Positions 12,977 to 25,124 are shown, numbered from the stretch's first letter. The stretch is 64,000 nucleotides of DNA from Saccopteryx bilineata (GCF_036850765.1 NC_089495.1:27930875-27994874); one strand, 5' to 3'. Notes: generated from the letters alone by a model not told the origin. Numbers and translations are program-made.

Positions 12977-12989
12977 AATGTCATTTCTT

Positions 12990-13130
12990 AAAGATCTTCA
13001 ATGATCGCCATTTGTTTCTAAAATGAAAGTACATTTTTAGTACTGTATACAATCCCTTCCAAATACATGTCTGTATTTTATGCCCTAGTATTATCTTTTA
13101 TCCCTTCATTTTATGTATCTTCTACTACAA
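12990..13130 (+). repeat. L2 segment (right of two SINEs)
   Basis: It continues the L2 ORF2 3' region: 'tcttaaagatcttcaatgat' corresponds to the conserved stretch that follows the 'gatcatgtca' landmark. Confidence 0.5.
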
Positions 13131-13139
13131 CTGAATGAT

Positions 13140-13560
13140 ACCCTTCAGCTTAAATTTTGTGGGAGATGACTTTATTTGCTCGGAATATGTGTTGCTCTTC
13201 CTTTTGAGAGGATAATACTTCCCTACTCCATTATGCTGTTTGATCATATGATTTTGATTAGCCAATAGAATGAGGTGAGAATGACAGTTTCCAGTTCAAA
13301 TCAGAATTTTTAAGAACCATTGCATCATGTAACCATTCACTCTCTTCCCCTCTGCTATTAAGCAGACATATCCCAGGCGGAGCTACTCCTTCAGCTTGGG
13401 TCCCAAAATAAAGAGTATATGGAGCAAAGCCACAGTCTAGTCACAATAAACATTAATGTAAATGAGAAATAGACTTTTATTATTGTAAGCCATTGAAGTG
13501 TGAGGGGTTGTTTGTTATTGTAGCGTAATCTAGGGGAATCTGACTAATATGAAAATTGGT
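13140..13560 (+). repeat. MaLR (MLT1-like) LTR
   Basis: Internal 'gattagccaatagaatgagg' at 13257-13276, 'tgtaagccattgaagtgtga' and the end 'ctgactaatatgaa' follow the order of an MLT1 LTR. No ERV interior is attached. Confidence 0.6.
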
Positions 13561-14619
13561 GCCTCCATAAAAACAACAGAACTAAAATATGCAGCTCTGA
13601 CTTCTAGGCCACAGAGTAGGGATTGGTAAATTGTCACTATCCTTTCATTTTGTAAAACCATCACTTGTAATAGCTCAGAAGGCAAATTATGTACCTAGTA
13701 AACTTGTGGCTTTAGTGAAGTGAAAAGGGAAAAAAGAATATTGGGAACATGATTTCTATTGGCTCTATCTGACAAAGTACTGTAGGAAAATGATGAGCTC
13801 GGAAAGGAATCAAGCAACTTGCATAGAACTGAAAGGCATATGGAAAACCCCAAAATTATGAGACTTTCAGAGTTTGAAGATGCAATGATTGCCATTTGTT
13901 TCTTTACCATTTCTAACTAGTAAGATATAAAATCTAGAAGGTCCATGGACACCAAGGACCAGTTAAAACTGCCTAATGGCACAGTTCAACTTTAGAGCAC
14001 TGCCAACAAACTTTCTGTGGAAAACTCTGAATTGATACAAAGAACATAGTTAATCTGGTGCCCCAAAGATTTGACAGATAGGAAACAGGGTTTGGAATGC
14101 TCTTGAGCCTCTAAGAAGGACTCAGTCTCCAGTGTCACCTGCAGATGTAGCCAATAATGATAAAAAAAAGGTAAGGGACCCACAAAGATTGTAGCCAAAG
14201 GTTACAGAGGATGATGAACAGAAGAGCTACCCCTAGGGTAGAGAACTTTGGCAAAATTAAGAAAAACTTCAGATCTCCAGGTTATCCTCATGAAATTTTT
14301 GTACTGCTATTGACCAGCAACTAATGAGTGTCTCCTTTTTACCTTTTCCAAGTGGGAGGGTTTATTTTGCTTACAATAGCTCTTTTCTACTATTACATAT
14401 TGTGTATGTGAAGAAATATAATTTATCTTTTTAATTTACAAGTCACAGAATCAGGAAGAGCCATATCCAGATTTGCTACAGAGACCATCAAAAGATCCTA
14501 GATTTTAAGCCTGAATGAGACTTTTGGGTTGTCTCCTTTGAAAAGAAAGAGTAAGTGAACTTAGTGTACATAAGGGAGAAAAGTAAATATTTGTAATCAG
14601 ACATAAGTATTTTGTTTGT
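13561..14619. other. No recognised feature
   Basis: AT-rich sequence with short unrelated open frames. No repeat ends were found. Confidence 0.4.
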
Positions 14620-15140
14620 TTGAAATATTTGCTACCCTCTATGTAGATGATTATATATTCCTCCTTCACTGAAGTCATTCTTGGCCACATGACTCTCCTG
14701 GGCCAATGAAATTGAGAGAAAATGATTTCCATACTTTCCCCAAGTAGCTTTAAGAGCCATTGTGCCCTGGCTGGTACAATGGGGTAGCTCAGATGATTGG
14801 AGGGTCATTTTGATATCCAAGGTTGTGGGTTCCATCCCTGGTCAGGGCACATGCAATAATCAATCAATCAATGCGGAAATAAACGGAATAACAAAATGAT
14901 GTTTCTCTCCTTTTCTCTCTCTCTCCCTCCCTTCCCTTTATTCCTCTCTCTCTAAAAGCAATAAAATTAAAAAAAAAGCTATTGTGTCACTTGGTTATTT
15001 GCTCTTTTCCCTCTTCTTTGAGGCAGGCATGTCTAGGTGAGTACTGCTTTTCACTCTGGGGCTTGAATGAAGAAGATTAGAAGGCAAAATGCAGCCAAAT
15101 AAAATGAACATTAATGTGAGCAAAGCAAACAAACCTGTGT
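14620..15140 (+). repeat. MLT1-like LTR split by a SINE
   Basis: The left part (14620-14763, including 'ctgggccaatgaaattgaga') and the right part (14988-15140) together read as one MaLR-like LTR. A SINE separates them at 14764-14977, and the site is duplicated around it. Confidence 0.5.
14764..14977 (+). repeat. Ves-type bat SINE
   Basis: The tRNA head is GCCCTGGCTGGTACAATGGG, with box B 'GGGTTCCATCCC' near 14827. A (CAAT)n stretch, 'tgatgtttctctcc', a pyrimidine tract and an A-rich tail follow. The target site appears as AGCCATTGTG on the left and AGCTATTGTG on the right. It is an older Ves copy, more diverged than the 365-bp group. Confidence 0.8.
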
Positions 15141-15469
15141 GGAAAATTTTACATTTGTCTTAATACAGTCTTGTCTTATATGCTTTCTCTGTGGCTTCAT
15201 TTTGATGCTTTCTTTGTCTGCAATTCCATTTCTGGAATTCTTGGTTTCCTTATTTCACACACATTATTTAAAACTTAACTCAGTCTAGAAAGATTTTTTT
15301 TGAACTCTCATGCTTGCAGAAAGCCCCTATGAGCTCCAATAGCACCAGTGTATGTATACATTTTCTTTTAAGCCTATTGTATGAAATGAAAATTGACAGT
15401 TATGCAAAGACAGAAAAAATGGTCTTAATCATCACAATACTTATCCAAAATAGCACTGTGCCTGTGATG

Positions 15470-15725
15470 GCTCTGTGATGTGTCAACTTGGCTTAGCTGA
15501 ACTACATTTCTCAGAATTTGCTTTTTAATATATATACTGTTAGGGTGGACCATGCAGGGGATTCTTCAGGAATTCAGAAAGCAGATGTGAAGGAGCAGCC
15601 ATTTTGTAGCTTACACACATCTCTAATCTGCTGACTCACTGTGTGGGCATGAAGCAGCCACTGGGCCTGGAATTGTCCTTCATTCCCCCTAGATCGTCCT
15701 TCTGCTTAACTCCTGGGCCGTGTGT

Positions 15726-15771
<46 letters not shown>

Positions 15772-16060
15772 ACGTGCGCATGTGAAATAGGATTCAGTCT
15801 TTTCTCATGGGAGGTCTAGTTCTTTATGCTCATGCCTTCCTGTCTGCTTGTTATCTTCCCCTTGTGATTGTCTGTCTTGTGGACTCCGAGTTCCAGCATC
15901 AGATGCAGAGACAGCATTCTTACAGAGACTTGACTGCTTAACAGGCTCCTGAAATTTTGTTACCTGATTCTCCAGCACACTCACACATATTATATAGATA
16001 TCTACATCTCTCTTCTACTAGTTTTGCTTCTCTGGTTGAACCTCGACTGATATAGTACCT
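15470..16060 (+). repeat. ERVL-like (MLT2-type) LTR
   Basis: It starts near 'gtgtcaacttggcttagctg' and ends near 'tctctggttgaacctcgact' with 'gatatag'. This start and end pair is typical of ERVL LTRs in which the tail reads 'tctggagaaccctgactaat'. A (GT)n run interrupts it. The family name is from memory. Confidence 0.5.
15721..15770 (+). repeat. (GT)n microsatellite
   Basis: About 24 GT units with one TATG interruption, inside the LTR. A purine-pyrimidine alternating 'cacgtgcgcatg' stretch follows directly. Confidence 0.95.
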
Positions 16061-16189
16061 AGAAAATAGCTACTTATTTGTTAAATTTATTTGAATGTTG
16101 AAAAGGCAACTCAACTAAAAACAATAAAAAATAAAAGGCAACTCAAACTCATCATGGCTGTGAATTTTTATTGTCTGCCTTAACTGAGC

Positions 16190-16800
16190 CATTTCAGTGA
16201 ATGATACTACCATTCACCCTATTTATCCTATTATACAACTTAAAAAACTGGATGTCTTCCTTGAAATCTCCTTTCCTGTGGTCTCCATATGTATGTAAAT
16301 CTATAACTAAATCCTATTAACTGTATCTTTTAATTGTCTCTCTACTATCCACCATTCTCCATCTTTACTATTAGTAACTTGGCCTAAGGTACTATTATCC
16401 CTTGAGTGACCTATCTTAAAAGCCAACTAATTCTTCTACTTGCACACCAGCTGGTCTTCGGTCAGTATTCAGTTTTGCAATATAGTGATGTTTTCTAAAA
16501 ACAATTATGATCATATTGACCTCTGCTTAAAGCACTATGATGCCTTCCTATTTGTCTTAAAAGAAAGACCAAAATCCTTAACATACATAAAAAAACCCAT
16601 TTGTGGGTTCCTTCCTCTGCATCTTTCCATCTGTAGCTTCATTTTTTTTTACTCTCCCTTTTTTCTCAACTCTTTCAATGTTTTGACTCCAATGAAACAC
16701 CCCAGAGCCATTATATATGCTGTTTTTCCTGTTCAGAAGCACCTTCATCCTCTACAACCTAGTCAACTTCTATTCTTCCTTCAAAAATCAGGCCAATAAT
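16190..16800 (+). repeat. L2 3' region, forward
   Basis: The L2 landmarks occur in order: 'cacaccagctggtcttcggt', 'gatcatattgacctctgctt', 'aaagaccaaaatccttaaca', 'ccattatatatgctgttttt'. The open frame at 16440-16799 lies within it and is not a gene. Confidence 0.7.
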
Positions 16801-17119
16801 GAAACTTTGAAAACAGTGAGAAATCCATATTACTGTCCCTCAATACAGGTTAATGTTATAAAATGATTCAGGCAGAAATTCCTATGAAGCACCTCTCTTG
16901 GGTTTAAATTCAGGTAATTCAGCTAAATTTCTCTCTTGAATTTAAATTCAGATTTGCACATAACTCTTCTAAAATTTAGCTATTATTTGTCATGTCACTC
17001 TCATCCATACACTTTTTCAGGAAGAGATGTTAAGGAATTAAGCTTAGAGGTAAAACCATATAACAAATCACATACATAATACTTTAAAAAATATATGAAC
17101 AAATTGATTGATGATTTGT

Positions 17120-17480
17120 ATTTTTCTATATTTCTATAAGCTCCTTGAGAGCAGGGAATTTATTTTGTTATTCATTTCTACATCTGAAAGCACCTTGTAT
17201 GTTGTTTTGCACATGATAGATGTTCAACTAATGCTTATTGTACACAGTTTATTTCTATTATAATATGTCCACAGTCTGTATTTGTCTTTATTTGTTTACT
17301 TGTTTTTTGCCTACCATAAGTGGAAGCCAAGTTCCATGAAAGAACAAAGCTTGTCTACCTTGTTTACAGCTTTAATATTAGTTATTTGAATAGTGTTTAC
17401 CACTTTACAGATATCTGTTAAATAAAAAATAGCATATGTAAAAATATCTGACACTTAGTAGGTGCTCAATAAATTTAAAA
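17120..17480 (+). repeat. L2 3' tail fragments, forward (two in a row)
   Basis: Two successive L2 3' ends are visible. 17135-17240 runs from 'ataagctccttgagagcagg' to 'gatgttcaactaatgcttat', and 17270-17480 runs from 'tgtctttatttgtttacttg' to 'taggtgctcaataaattt'. They may be two insertions or one rearranged copy. Confidence 0.65.
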
Positions 17481-17881
17481 ATACATTTTGGGATATGTGC
17501 GAGATCAAAGTGAGAAAAAATTTGGTTAATTTCCTTTCAAATCAGTTTCTCTCCGCATTTACAGAGAAAAAAGTTCTATTCAAGAACGTATTTTAGGAAC
17601 TGAGAAACATCCATCAGAAATATTTCATAGACACTGCTATTTCTCTGCAATAGCAATTTTTTTTAATTATTCAATGCAGCATGAAAAAAAAATCTTGTTG
17701 AATGACACAAAGCATTATCCAAAGCACAGGAGGCGTCTTAGAAGGTAGGTTTAGACATACTGTAATATGATTATATTGTTTTGAAATTTCATTACTTTTT
17801 CATCTGAATGAATATAAAATCTAGATTATTCATACAATGAAGATTGGCAGTTGATGACCCCATAAAGGCTGCTCCAAGTTG

Positions 17882-18225
17882 CTGATAAACATGGACTATA
17901 ATACCTGATAAACACGGACTATAATACCTGATACACACGGACTATAATACCTGATAAACACGGACTATAATACCTGATACACACGGACTATAATACCTGA
18001 TACACACGGACTATAATACCTGATAAACATGACTATAATACCTGATACACACGGACTATAATACCTGATAAACACGGACTATAATACCTGATACACACGG
18101 ACTATAATACCTGATAAACACGGACTATAATACCTGATACACACGGACTATAATACCTGATAAACACGGACTATAATACCTGATACACACGGACTATAAT
18201 ACCTGATACACACGGACTATAATAC
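17882..18225. repeat. 23-bp minisatellite, 15 copies
   Basis: The unit is CTGATAAACACGGACTATAA plus TAC. Fifteen head-to-tail copies fill 344 bp with almost no divergence. Units fall into two types that differ at one base (GATAAACA, type A; GATACACA, type B). Unit 1 has CATGG in place of CACGG, and unit 7 has lost one base. The order is A A B A B B A B A B A B A B B. It is not part of a recognised transposon. Confidence 0.98.
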
Positions 18226-20352
18226 CTCCAGAACGCAGAGTCATTTGTAGGTGTCTTGTCTGTAATCAGGATTTGCAAGTGATGGTGCATGAACTGTTCT
18301 CTGGTCATTGTTATTCAACACCATTACCTACCGTTGTCTGCAATCTTAAATGGACTGTCTCATCTATCAAACCTCTCCTTCCTATACTAAGTATCTGGAC
18401 GATCAACAAAGCGTATAAAATCAGCACTTTATTTGGTCCTTCAGAGGGTGCTGCTTTTGACATGATTAGAGTACTTCCTTTCCCACCACTCCCCATGACA
18501 ATTGATATCCCATTCAGCATTTGACTTTTGCAAACACCTTCCCTCAGATATAATGAGGCCCCCTGGGGTTGAAAGGTGAAAAGGATTCTGAATAATGCCA
18601 TTTCCTTTTCTGATGTCTTTGCCTGAGTGTCTTGTGGAAAATTTCATACCAACTCTATTCCTTTGATGCATATGACAATATAAAATTCTTTGATTGCATC
18701 TGTTATGTCTTTGTACAAGGAGGAAAAATATCCTTTACAGCAAGACTACAAAATTATACACATTACAACTAAATATGCAGGTATTAAAATAGGTTTTCCT
18801 GCTTGTTAGGGAAAAGAAGAAGCTGGAAATGGTTTTTGTTTTTATTTGGTATTTCATCTACCATAGTCCTGAAGGAGCTGGAGTGTGTAATTTTACAGGT
18901 GTTTTAAAATACATATCTAATGGATATTTAAGAGGAATACCTTGGGATGGTGATGTAAAAGTTCCTTCAAGCAAACAATGAATAAATCCATGTAATATAA
19001 TTTTTAGTACTATTAAGGGGATAGTTAAAGGTGATTGAACTGTCTTTTAAACCAGCATCTATTTTGCTTTTTATCACTTTTATTCAGCCATAGATGACCA
19101 GAGTTGTGCCTAGTCCATGTAGTATTTAGATAAGTGCATTTTGTGGGTATATGAAACTATGTGAGTGTGTATCTGTCCGAATTTGACCATCTGCATTACA
19201 AGGTAGGAGTTTTTGCAGAATGTGTCATTTGCAGAATACCAGGCACCACATGGCTGCTAAGTATGTATAAATATAAACTAAATGCAACTGAAAGTGGCTC
19301 TCAATCATTAAGAAATAATACCATTTATTAATTACCCAACTGTCTTCCCAGTGTGGTATAATCCATTTCCTTTAACTCTTGCTTGTAAAGAATACATATT
19401 TTCCAGTAACCAATAATGGCACAAACCTGCTGATAAATGACAATGGAGACACATAAATAAAAATATAGTTTTTGTTTTATGTAAAGATGATGTCATGTTC
19501 ATGAGATATGTCCTCATAACAAGCCCTTTTTGCCCAACTTTCCTTGAGGAAAGACAGATGGCAGCACTCATTTCTAGATGCCTGAATCAAAAACATGTTC
19601 TTAATCAATAAATTCAAAAAAACTAGTGCTCCTACATACTCCTTTGCCTGTCAACATGCTTACCATTGTGCATCTGAGTATAGAAAAGCCTGTTAGCTTG
19701 TATCTTTGAATAAATAAACACACACACACACACAATAACATCAGAAGTATACCTTCTCACTAACTTTGTTATTGAGCTCACTTTCAGCTTCAAAACTACA
19801 TAGAAACAGTATGATTGAGAAGTGAAGAAATAGAATTCTGCTTATTTGTATCCTCTTGGTCCTGGGAGAGTTTATCAGTCATAGTAGATGCAGAGCTTTA
19901 TACACATTTCTCTTGGGCTTAATATGAAGTTTAGGATAGAACAAAGTGACGAAAAAAAAATGTACCAAGTTTTATGAGTAATCATTAAAATCATGGAGGT
20001 TTTTTTTTTTTTTTTGAGTGTGTGATAAGTAAAAATATTAATATTCTCAAAAAGAAACAATATTTTTATCCATTCTTACTACATGAGGACATGTTTCTTG
20101 GCCATAACTAAAAAGTGATTAAATAGCAAATTAAGTGCATTCACAGTTAAAATCAATAATTAACACTGTTCTGTAGTCCATTTGAAATCATTGGAAAATT
20201 AGTAAGTTTTCCTGTTCTCACCATAACCAGACTTCATCTATAATCTAAAACAAAGATCGAGGTCAGGTGTAAAGGCATCAAAACTAAAAGTATGAGATTA
20301 TTTGCATAGTATACAACCTTTCTCATATATGTTCATACTTGGATCCACATCA
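18226..20352. other. No recognised gene
   Basis: Mostly unique-looking sequence. A short (CA)n lies at 19719-19733 and T-runs near 19998. The open frames at 18273-18524 (plus) and 18311-18601 (minus) overlap one another and match no family I know. Confidence 0.4.
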
Positions 20353-20360
20353 TTTTTTTC

Positions 20361-20681
20361 TTTTTTCTTTTTTTTTTAACAGAGAGACAGAGAAAGGGAC
20401 AGATAGGGACAGACAGATAGGAAGAGAGAGAGATGAGAAGCATCAACTCTTCGTTTCGGCACCTCAGCTGTTCATGGAGTGTCCTCTCACATGTGACTCG
20501 ACTGAGGGGGCTACAGCAGAATGAGTGACCCCTTGCTCAAGCAAGTGACTTTGGGCTCAAGCTGGTGAGCCTTGCTCAAACCAGATGAGCCCACGCTCAA
20601 GCTGGCGACCTTGGGGTCTCAAGCGTGGGTCCTCTGCTCCCAGTCCGACTCTCCATCCACTGCGCCACCACCTGGTCAGGC
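20361..20681 (-). repeat. tRNA-derived bat SINE (CCTGACCAGG group), reverse
   Basis: The minus strand starts CCTGACCAGGTGGTGGCGCA at 20680. The box A and box B regions, the 'gccagcttgagcgtgggctc' block, a run of ACAG-rich units and a T-rich end at about 20361 follow. I saw no clean target duplication. Confidence 0.85.
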
Positions 20682-20924
20682 TTTGTAGTCACCTCTTGAC
20701 TGCTAATTTAGCTTTATGAAATAAGTACAAAGACTGAGGTTCAGGACTCAAGTTTTCAAGCCTCCCACTAGGAGTAGGCCCAAATCAAACAATAAACTCA
20801 GTATGTTCTTGGTGTCCTTCCAGAGTCCCACTTGACATACTTACCCTATCACCTAGGTTCACCCACTCTATAATGAAGTCCTCACTTTCAGCTATCAATT
20901 TGATACAATGACAAGGAAATAAAA

Positions 20925-21080
20925 GAATCATAGACCTTTAGATCCAGAAGAGAAATTAGAGGCTATCAGGCCCCTAATTTTCAGATGAGGTTATTGAAGT
21001 CTAGAGAGCTAATGACAGGTAGTAGCAGAGTCAAGTTTAGAAACTATGTCCCCTGACTCCAGGACCAGTGTGGCATCTAT
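20925..21080 (-). repeat. MIR-like fragment
   Basis: The segment contains 'tagatccagaagagaaatta', 'gatgaggttattgaagtcta', 'gtagcagagtcaagtttaga' and 'ctgactccaggaccagtgt', as in reversed MIR-related core SINEs. Confidence 0.5.
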
Positions 21081-21279
21081 TTAGCTACACAGTCATGTAT
21101 GACCTGGGGTGACAGTAAAGCTAAGTGTCTTTACTAATTTTACCAAGTCAGAAGGCTTTTTAGTATTTAGTTTTGTTCCTATTCCAGACCACAGATCTGT
21201 CAAGTACATCTGTATTGGTTTTCAAAATATTAAACTTTCCACATTTTGCTGATAAAGTGTGAACTGCCCATCTGTTCTT

Positions 21280-21375
21280 ATTTCATTTATTCGATCAATA
21301 TATAACAAATGCCTACTAGAAAGTATACTGGGTATTGAACATAAATGAATAAATTGTACCCTTCTGCTCTGAAAT
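21280..21375 (-). repeat. L2 3' end fragment
   Basis: 'ttcatttattcgatcaatat' followed by 'aaatgcctactagaaagtat' and 'aataaattgtacccttctgc' is the complement of the L2 tail. Confidence 0.5.
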
Positions 21376-22119
21376 AAGTCAGAAGAAAACAAAAACAGGA
21401 ACCAAGGTGGTAAGAAATTAAAAGAATCCATGTCTGATGGAATCTGTTAAAAATATTTTTTTTTCAACGGAAAAGATGTGATCTTATGGTAAGCATGAGG
21501 GTATAGTTGGAGGCTTGAACAAAGAGGAGAATCTGTTTTAAAGAGAAAGAAAAAAGTACAATAGAGGTGAATTAAAGGGTTACCCTGCAGAGCTAAGATT
21601 CTAGCTGTATTCTCTACCCTAAAACAAGATAAGAGGAAAAGATTATCATCATTGCTAAATCCTTTCATTCTTAAATCCATTATGTTGATATTGTAAAACA
21701 ACGTACATTGCCAAAACCCAATGTACAGTCATGTAACAAAGGAGTATTTTAAAAGCTTGAGAGAGTGCATTAAAATATTTAATCGTGAGTTTCAAGAAGA
21801 AAAGAGAAAAAATGAAATTTAGAAGCCTTGTTAAGAAGTAGAAGAAAAAGGATTTAGTGTCTAAAATGAATAAGAGCTCAAGGAAAAAATAAGTAGGAAT
21901 GAAGAAAGGGGAGTAATAATTGTTGTTTAAGAAAGAACTTTAGAAGTTTCAGATGATGGTTCTGAGAATGGCTGAGATAGAATAATGGTGAAATACATTT
22001 AAGGAGAGGAATTCATGGAACTACACAATAGAGTACTGAACAAGCCATTAATGTGACTTGAACTCACAGAACATTAGGAACACAATGAGCGACCTGGAAG
22101 TTCGTGGAAGTCAACTAGG

Positions 22120-22640
22120 AGGATAGGAAGAAAGTGCATGTATTTATGCACCAGACCCTGTCCTGAGCCCTGGGATAAGAGGTAAATGAGAGAAACGGTC
22201 TGGTGATAAATGAATAAGTAAATGAACAACATATTTTAAGGTAGTGATAATTGTCATAAGAATAAAGCAAGGCAATGGAATGAAGAATGACTGGATAAGG
22301 AATATACCAGAAAAGGAACATTTCCCTAAGGGAATGTTTGAGCGAAGGCATGAGAAGCCAGCCATGCTAAGAGCTGGGGAAAAACATTTAGGCAGAGATA
22401 AAATGTGTACAAAATTCCTGACACAGGAGAGAGTTTGATGTGTTTATAAAAGAGGAAGACCAGCATGTCTGAAATGTAATGAATGAGGCAGAGACTGATG
22501 AGAGGCAAGGTTTGAGAAGTGAGAGTCAGATTCTGGGGCGTGATTATCCATAAAATAATCATTTAAATACCATTTTACAATGGGATGTCTTTAGTGGCTT
22601 TCAGTGGATGGGATTAACTCCAAACTAAAAAGGATTATCA
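22120..22640 (-). repeat. L2 3' half fragment
   Basis: The complement of L2: 'atttatgcaccagaccctgt', 'gagaagccagccatgctaag', 'caggagagagtttgatgtgt' and further blocks in the right order. Short open frames in this stretch are incidental. Confidence 0.6.
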
Positions 22641-22966
22641 AACAGAAGTAAACTCATCTTCTCAAACTAATAGGCAAAAACTAAGAGAATGTTGTGCTTT
22701 CTCCTGGTCCCATGATGTTGAGAGAGGAAAGAGCAGAAGAAGTGGGGAGACACAGGAGAATCAGGAGTCAGTTTAGTTTCCCATACCTTCTTGGATGTAT
22801 AGAGTGTCAAAAATCAGTAACAATCAAGCCTTTAGTCATGCACTGCAACAGCGCAAGCAAGAGGTACATACAAGTACCAGCTCGCTCCCTAGCGTTCAAT
22901 TTCCCCCTGCAGAACGGCAGCAGGCAAGGGTCAGATGGAAGCAGTAAAGAAAATGGATATCATCTC

Positions 22967-23680
22967 TGTTGGGCAGATAAAATGTATTATGCTCACTTTG
23001 TTAAAGATGGCACTGCCCACGTGGAAGCCCATTGCCCAGGTGATATTAATGTGTGTTGGGGGTGAGCTGTGGGCAGGCAGGATCCTTGTAGCCTGGGGCT
23101 TGGTTTTAGGACTGAGCCTTTCCCACCCTTCTTGATGTGGGGTGGTACAATCCAATCATGACTCAGATAAGTGACTTTGTATTAGAGACTTCCCTATTTT
23201 GTATATTAGATTAAAGGTTTTGATTTCTACACTATAAAATGGGGGCAGAACGGGAGCTTGCTCTCTTTGGTTCCTGAGATTAGGAGAGAGCAGAGAACAG
23301 AGAGCAGAGAAAGGCCATGTGGAGGAGGCCAGGAGAAGCAGCCAAGATGGTGGAGTGCTGAGGGAGAAGCCAGTTTGTGCAGAGTTTGTGCAGGGAGAAG
23401 GAAGGAGATGGGGAACAGAGGTGAATAAGTCTGGTGAGATAGAAACTTTTGATTCTAGGAAATGAGTCAGTAGCTTTGTGAGCACTAAATGTGAGTGGGT
23501 TTTGGAGCCCAGAGTGTGTTTTTACTTGCCTGCTGGGTGCAAGCTAGGATTAAAGATGATGGCCCACCAGTTTTTGACTCCGTTGTTTCTTTACCAACTG
23601 TCCAAATCCAATGCGAACCTGCATGTGAATGGCTACAATGGCGGCCACTGGCTTTACAATCTCATTACTGAAGGGCCCAG
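22967..23680 (+). repeat. Possible ERV LTR
   Basis: The segment has a 'ctataaaatgggggc' TATA-like block at 23231 and an ATTAAA signal at about 23550. A purine-rich 'gagagagcagagaacagaga' stretch lies between them. It may begin TGTTGGGCAGATAAAATG at 22967. The end is not clear, and no LTR partner or target duplication was found. It is recognised only as LTR-like, and other explanations remain open. Confidence 0.3.
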
Positions 23681-24550
23681 ACAAAAGGTTCCTGCCTCTT
23701 TATGGACCCCTGGGGTTGGGAGAGGGCGAGGAGTAGTAAGGTACTGAGTCAAAGTAGAGAAGGTACCTTAGTCAAGGCCCCTGAGAAGGGGCCTCTGAAT
23801 GAAGGTACCTGGGCTAGAAACGCAGCTAGACATGCATGTGAGCAAAGCTGCACCAAGGCTGGGCTTGAGTGAGAACTCCACTGCAAATCTCTCCACAAAA
23901 CTGCGGTGCATCGGTGCAGCGAGTCTGGATTGGGGAGGGCAGCTTCTCCCCACAGGGCCTGACAGGCAAAGATCACACATAAGATCTGGCCTGGAGCCTG
24001 ACTTCTCAGAGAGAGAGAGAGAGAGATCTATTCTTTTTCGTTAAGATGAGAAAAAATAGACATGAGAGTGAGGAGGAAAGAAGGAACTATCTAATGATAT
24101 GTCGGAATGACAGTATCTCTGAAACGCAGCCTTCTAGGGAGAGAAGAAGGGCTGTTTGTGTTAAGCCTGAGGGTCTACAAGGTGTGACAATCTCATTAAA
24201 TTTCCAGCTTTTGAGGAAGAGACTTCTTCATCTTTGGTTCCCTGGCATTAGCTCAGCTCAATTCACAATGAATCAACGAATTAAACTCTGGCTTCTGGAA
24301 TACTGAGGAAGGCTTCGGCCTCTGTCCCACTGCTCTCCAGAGCAGTCTATAAGGTGAAATTAGCAGGACCACAAATGCAAAGGCCTTCAAAACCAAGCAG
24401 GCAGGTAAGGTAAGTATGTAAATTGGCCATGTGTATGACATGTGAGGGCAAAAAGAGTGGGAAATAGTAGAATTCATGATCTGGCTAAAGGCATTTAGTT
24501 CAATGAAAAGAGAAACAATACTGTCTGAACAAAAGAAGACAGTTCTTGGT
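23681..24550. other. No recognised gene
   Basis: Fairly GC-rich. A (GA)n tract lies at 24007-24026. The overlapping open frames on both strands (for example 23799-24044 plus and 23749-23976 minus) are not like any known protein. Confidence 0.35.
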
Positions 24551-24729
24551 GGTGGCCGGTGTCTGAACTGGTTAGAGCGTCATCCCTGTGTGCCGAGGTT
24601 GTGGTCTGGTTCCTGGCCAGGGCATATAAAAGAAGCAATCAATGCATGCACAATTAAGTGGAATAACAAATCATGTTTTTCTCTCTCTCTTTCTCTCAAA
24701 TGAATAGATAAATTAAGAAAAAAGAAAAC
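24551..24729 (+). repeat. Ves-type bat SINE
   Basis: A decayed tRNA head at 24551 leads to 'gtctggttcctggccagggc', a 'caatcaatgcatgcacaatt' block, a CT-rich run and an A-rich tail. It is old and the target duplication is weak. Confidence 0.7.
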
Positions 24730-24750
24730 AGTTGTGCTCTTCAGTCTAGG

Positions 24751-24943
24751 CAGGGGTCCCCAAACTTTTTCCACAGGGGGCCAGTTCACTGTCCCTCAGA
24801 CCGTTGGAGGGCCGCCACATACAGTGCTCCTCTCACTGACCACCAATGAAAGAGGTGCCCCTTCCAGAAGTGCAGCGGGGGGGCCGGATAAATGGCCTCA
24901 GGGGCTGCATGCGGCCCGCGGGGCCATAGTTTGGGGACGCCTG
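24751..24943. mobile_element. GC-rich non-autonomous hAT element
   Basis: It starts CAGGGGTCCCCAAACTTTTT and ends AGTTTGGGGACGCCTG, a clear terminal inverted repeat of about 16 bp. The inside carries CpG-rich 'gcatgcggcccgcggggcca'. The flanks (AGTCTAGG and GTAGAGGC) are a poor 8-bp match, so the target duplication has decayed. There is no coding capacity. Confidence 0.8.
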
Positions 24944-25124
24944 GTAGAGGCTGCCACCATGGAGCCCAGGACCCTACAGTTGGATCTCTAAGAACAGCAG
25001 AGAATTAAATGTTTGCCCAAATCCCAGGCACATTAAGTTTTTAATGTGATCATTAACTTCTCAATCATTTATTCATTTATAGGTATCCCTCATTTATTTA
25101 TTTAAAATCTAATTTTTGAAAGTA

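Noticed and set aside
17882..18225. CRISPR-like array
   Set aside because: The 23-bp units are directly adjacent, with no spacers, in mammalian DNA. It is a minisatellite.
22694..23065. 123-codon frame
   Set aside because: It runs into the LTR-like segment, and other frames over the same bases are also open. I see no domain.
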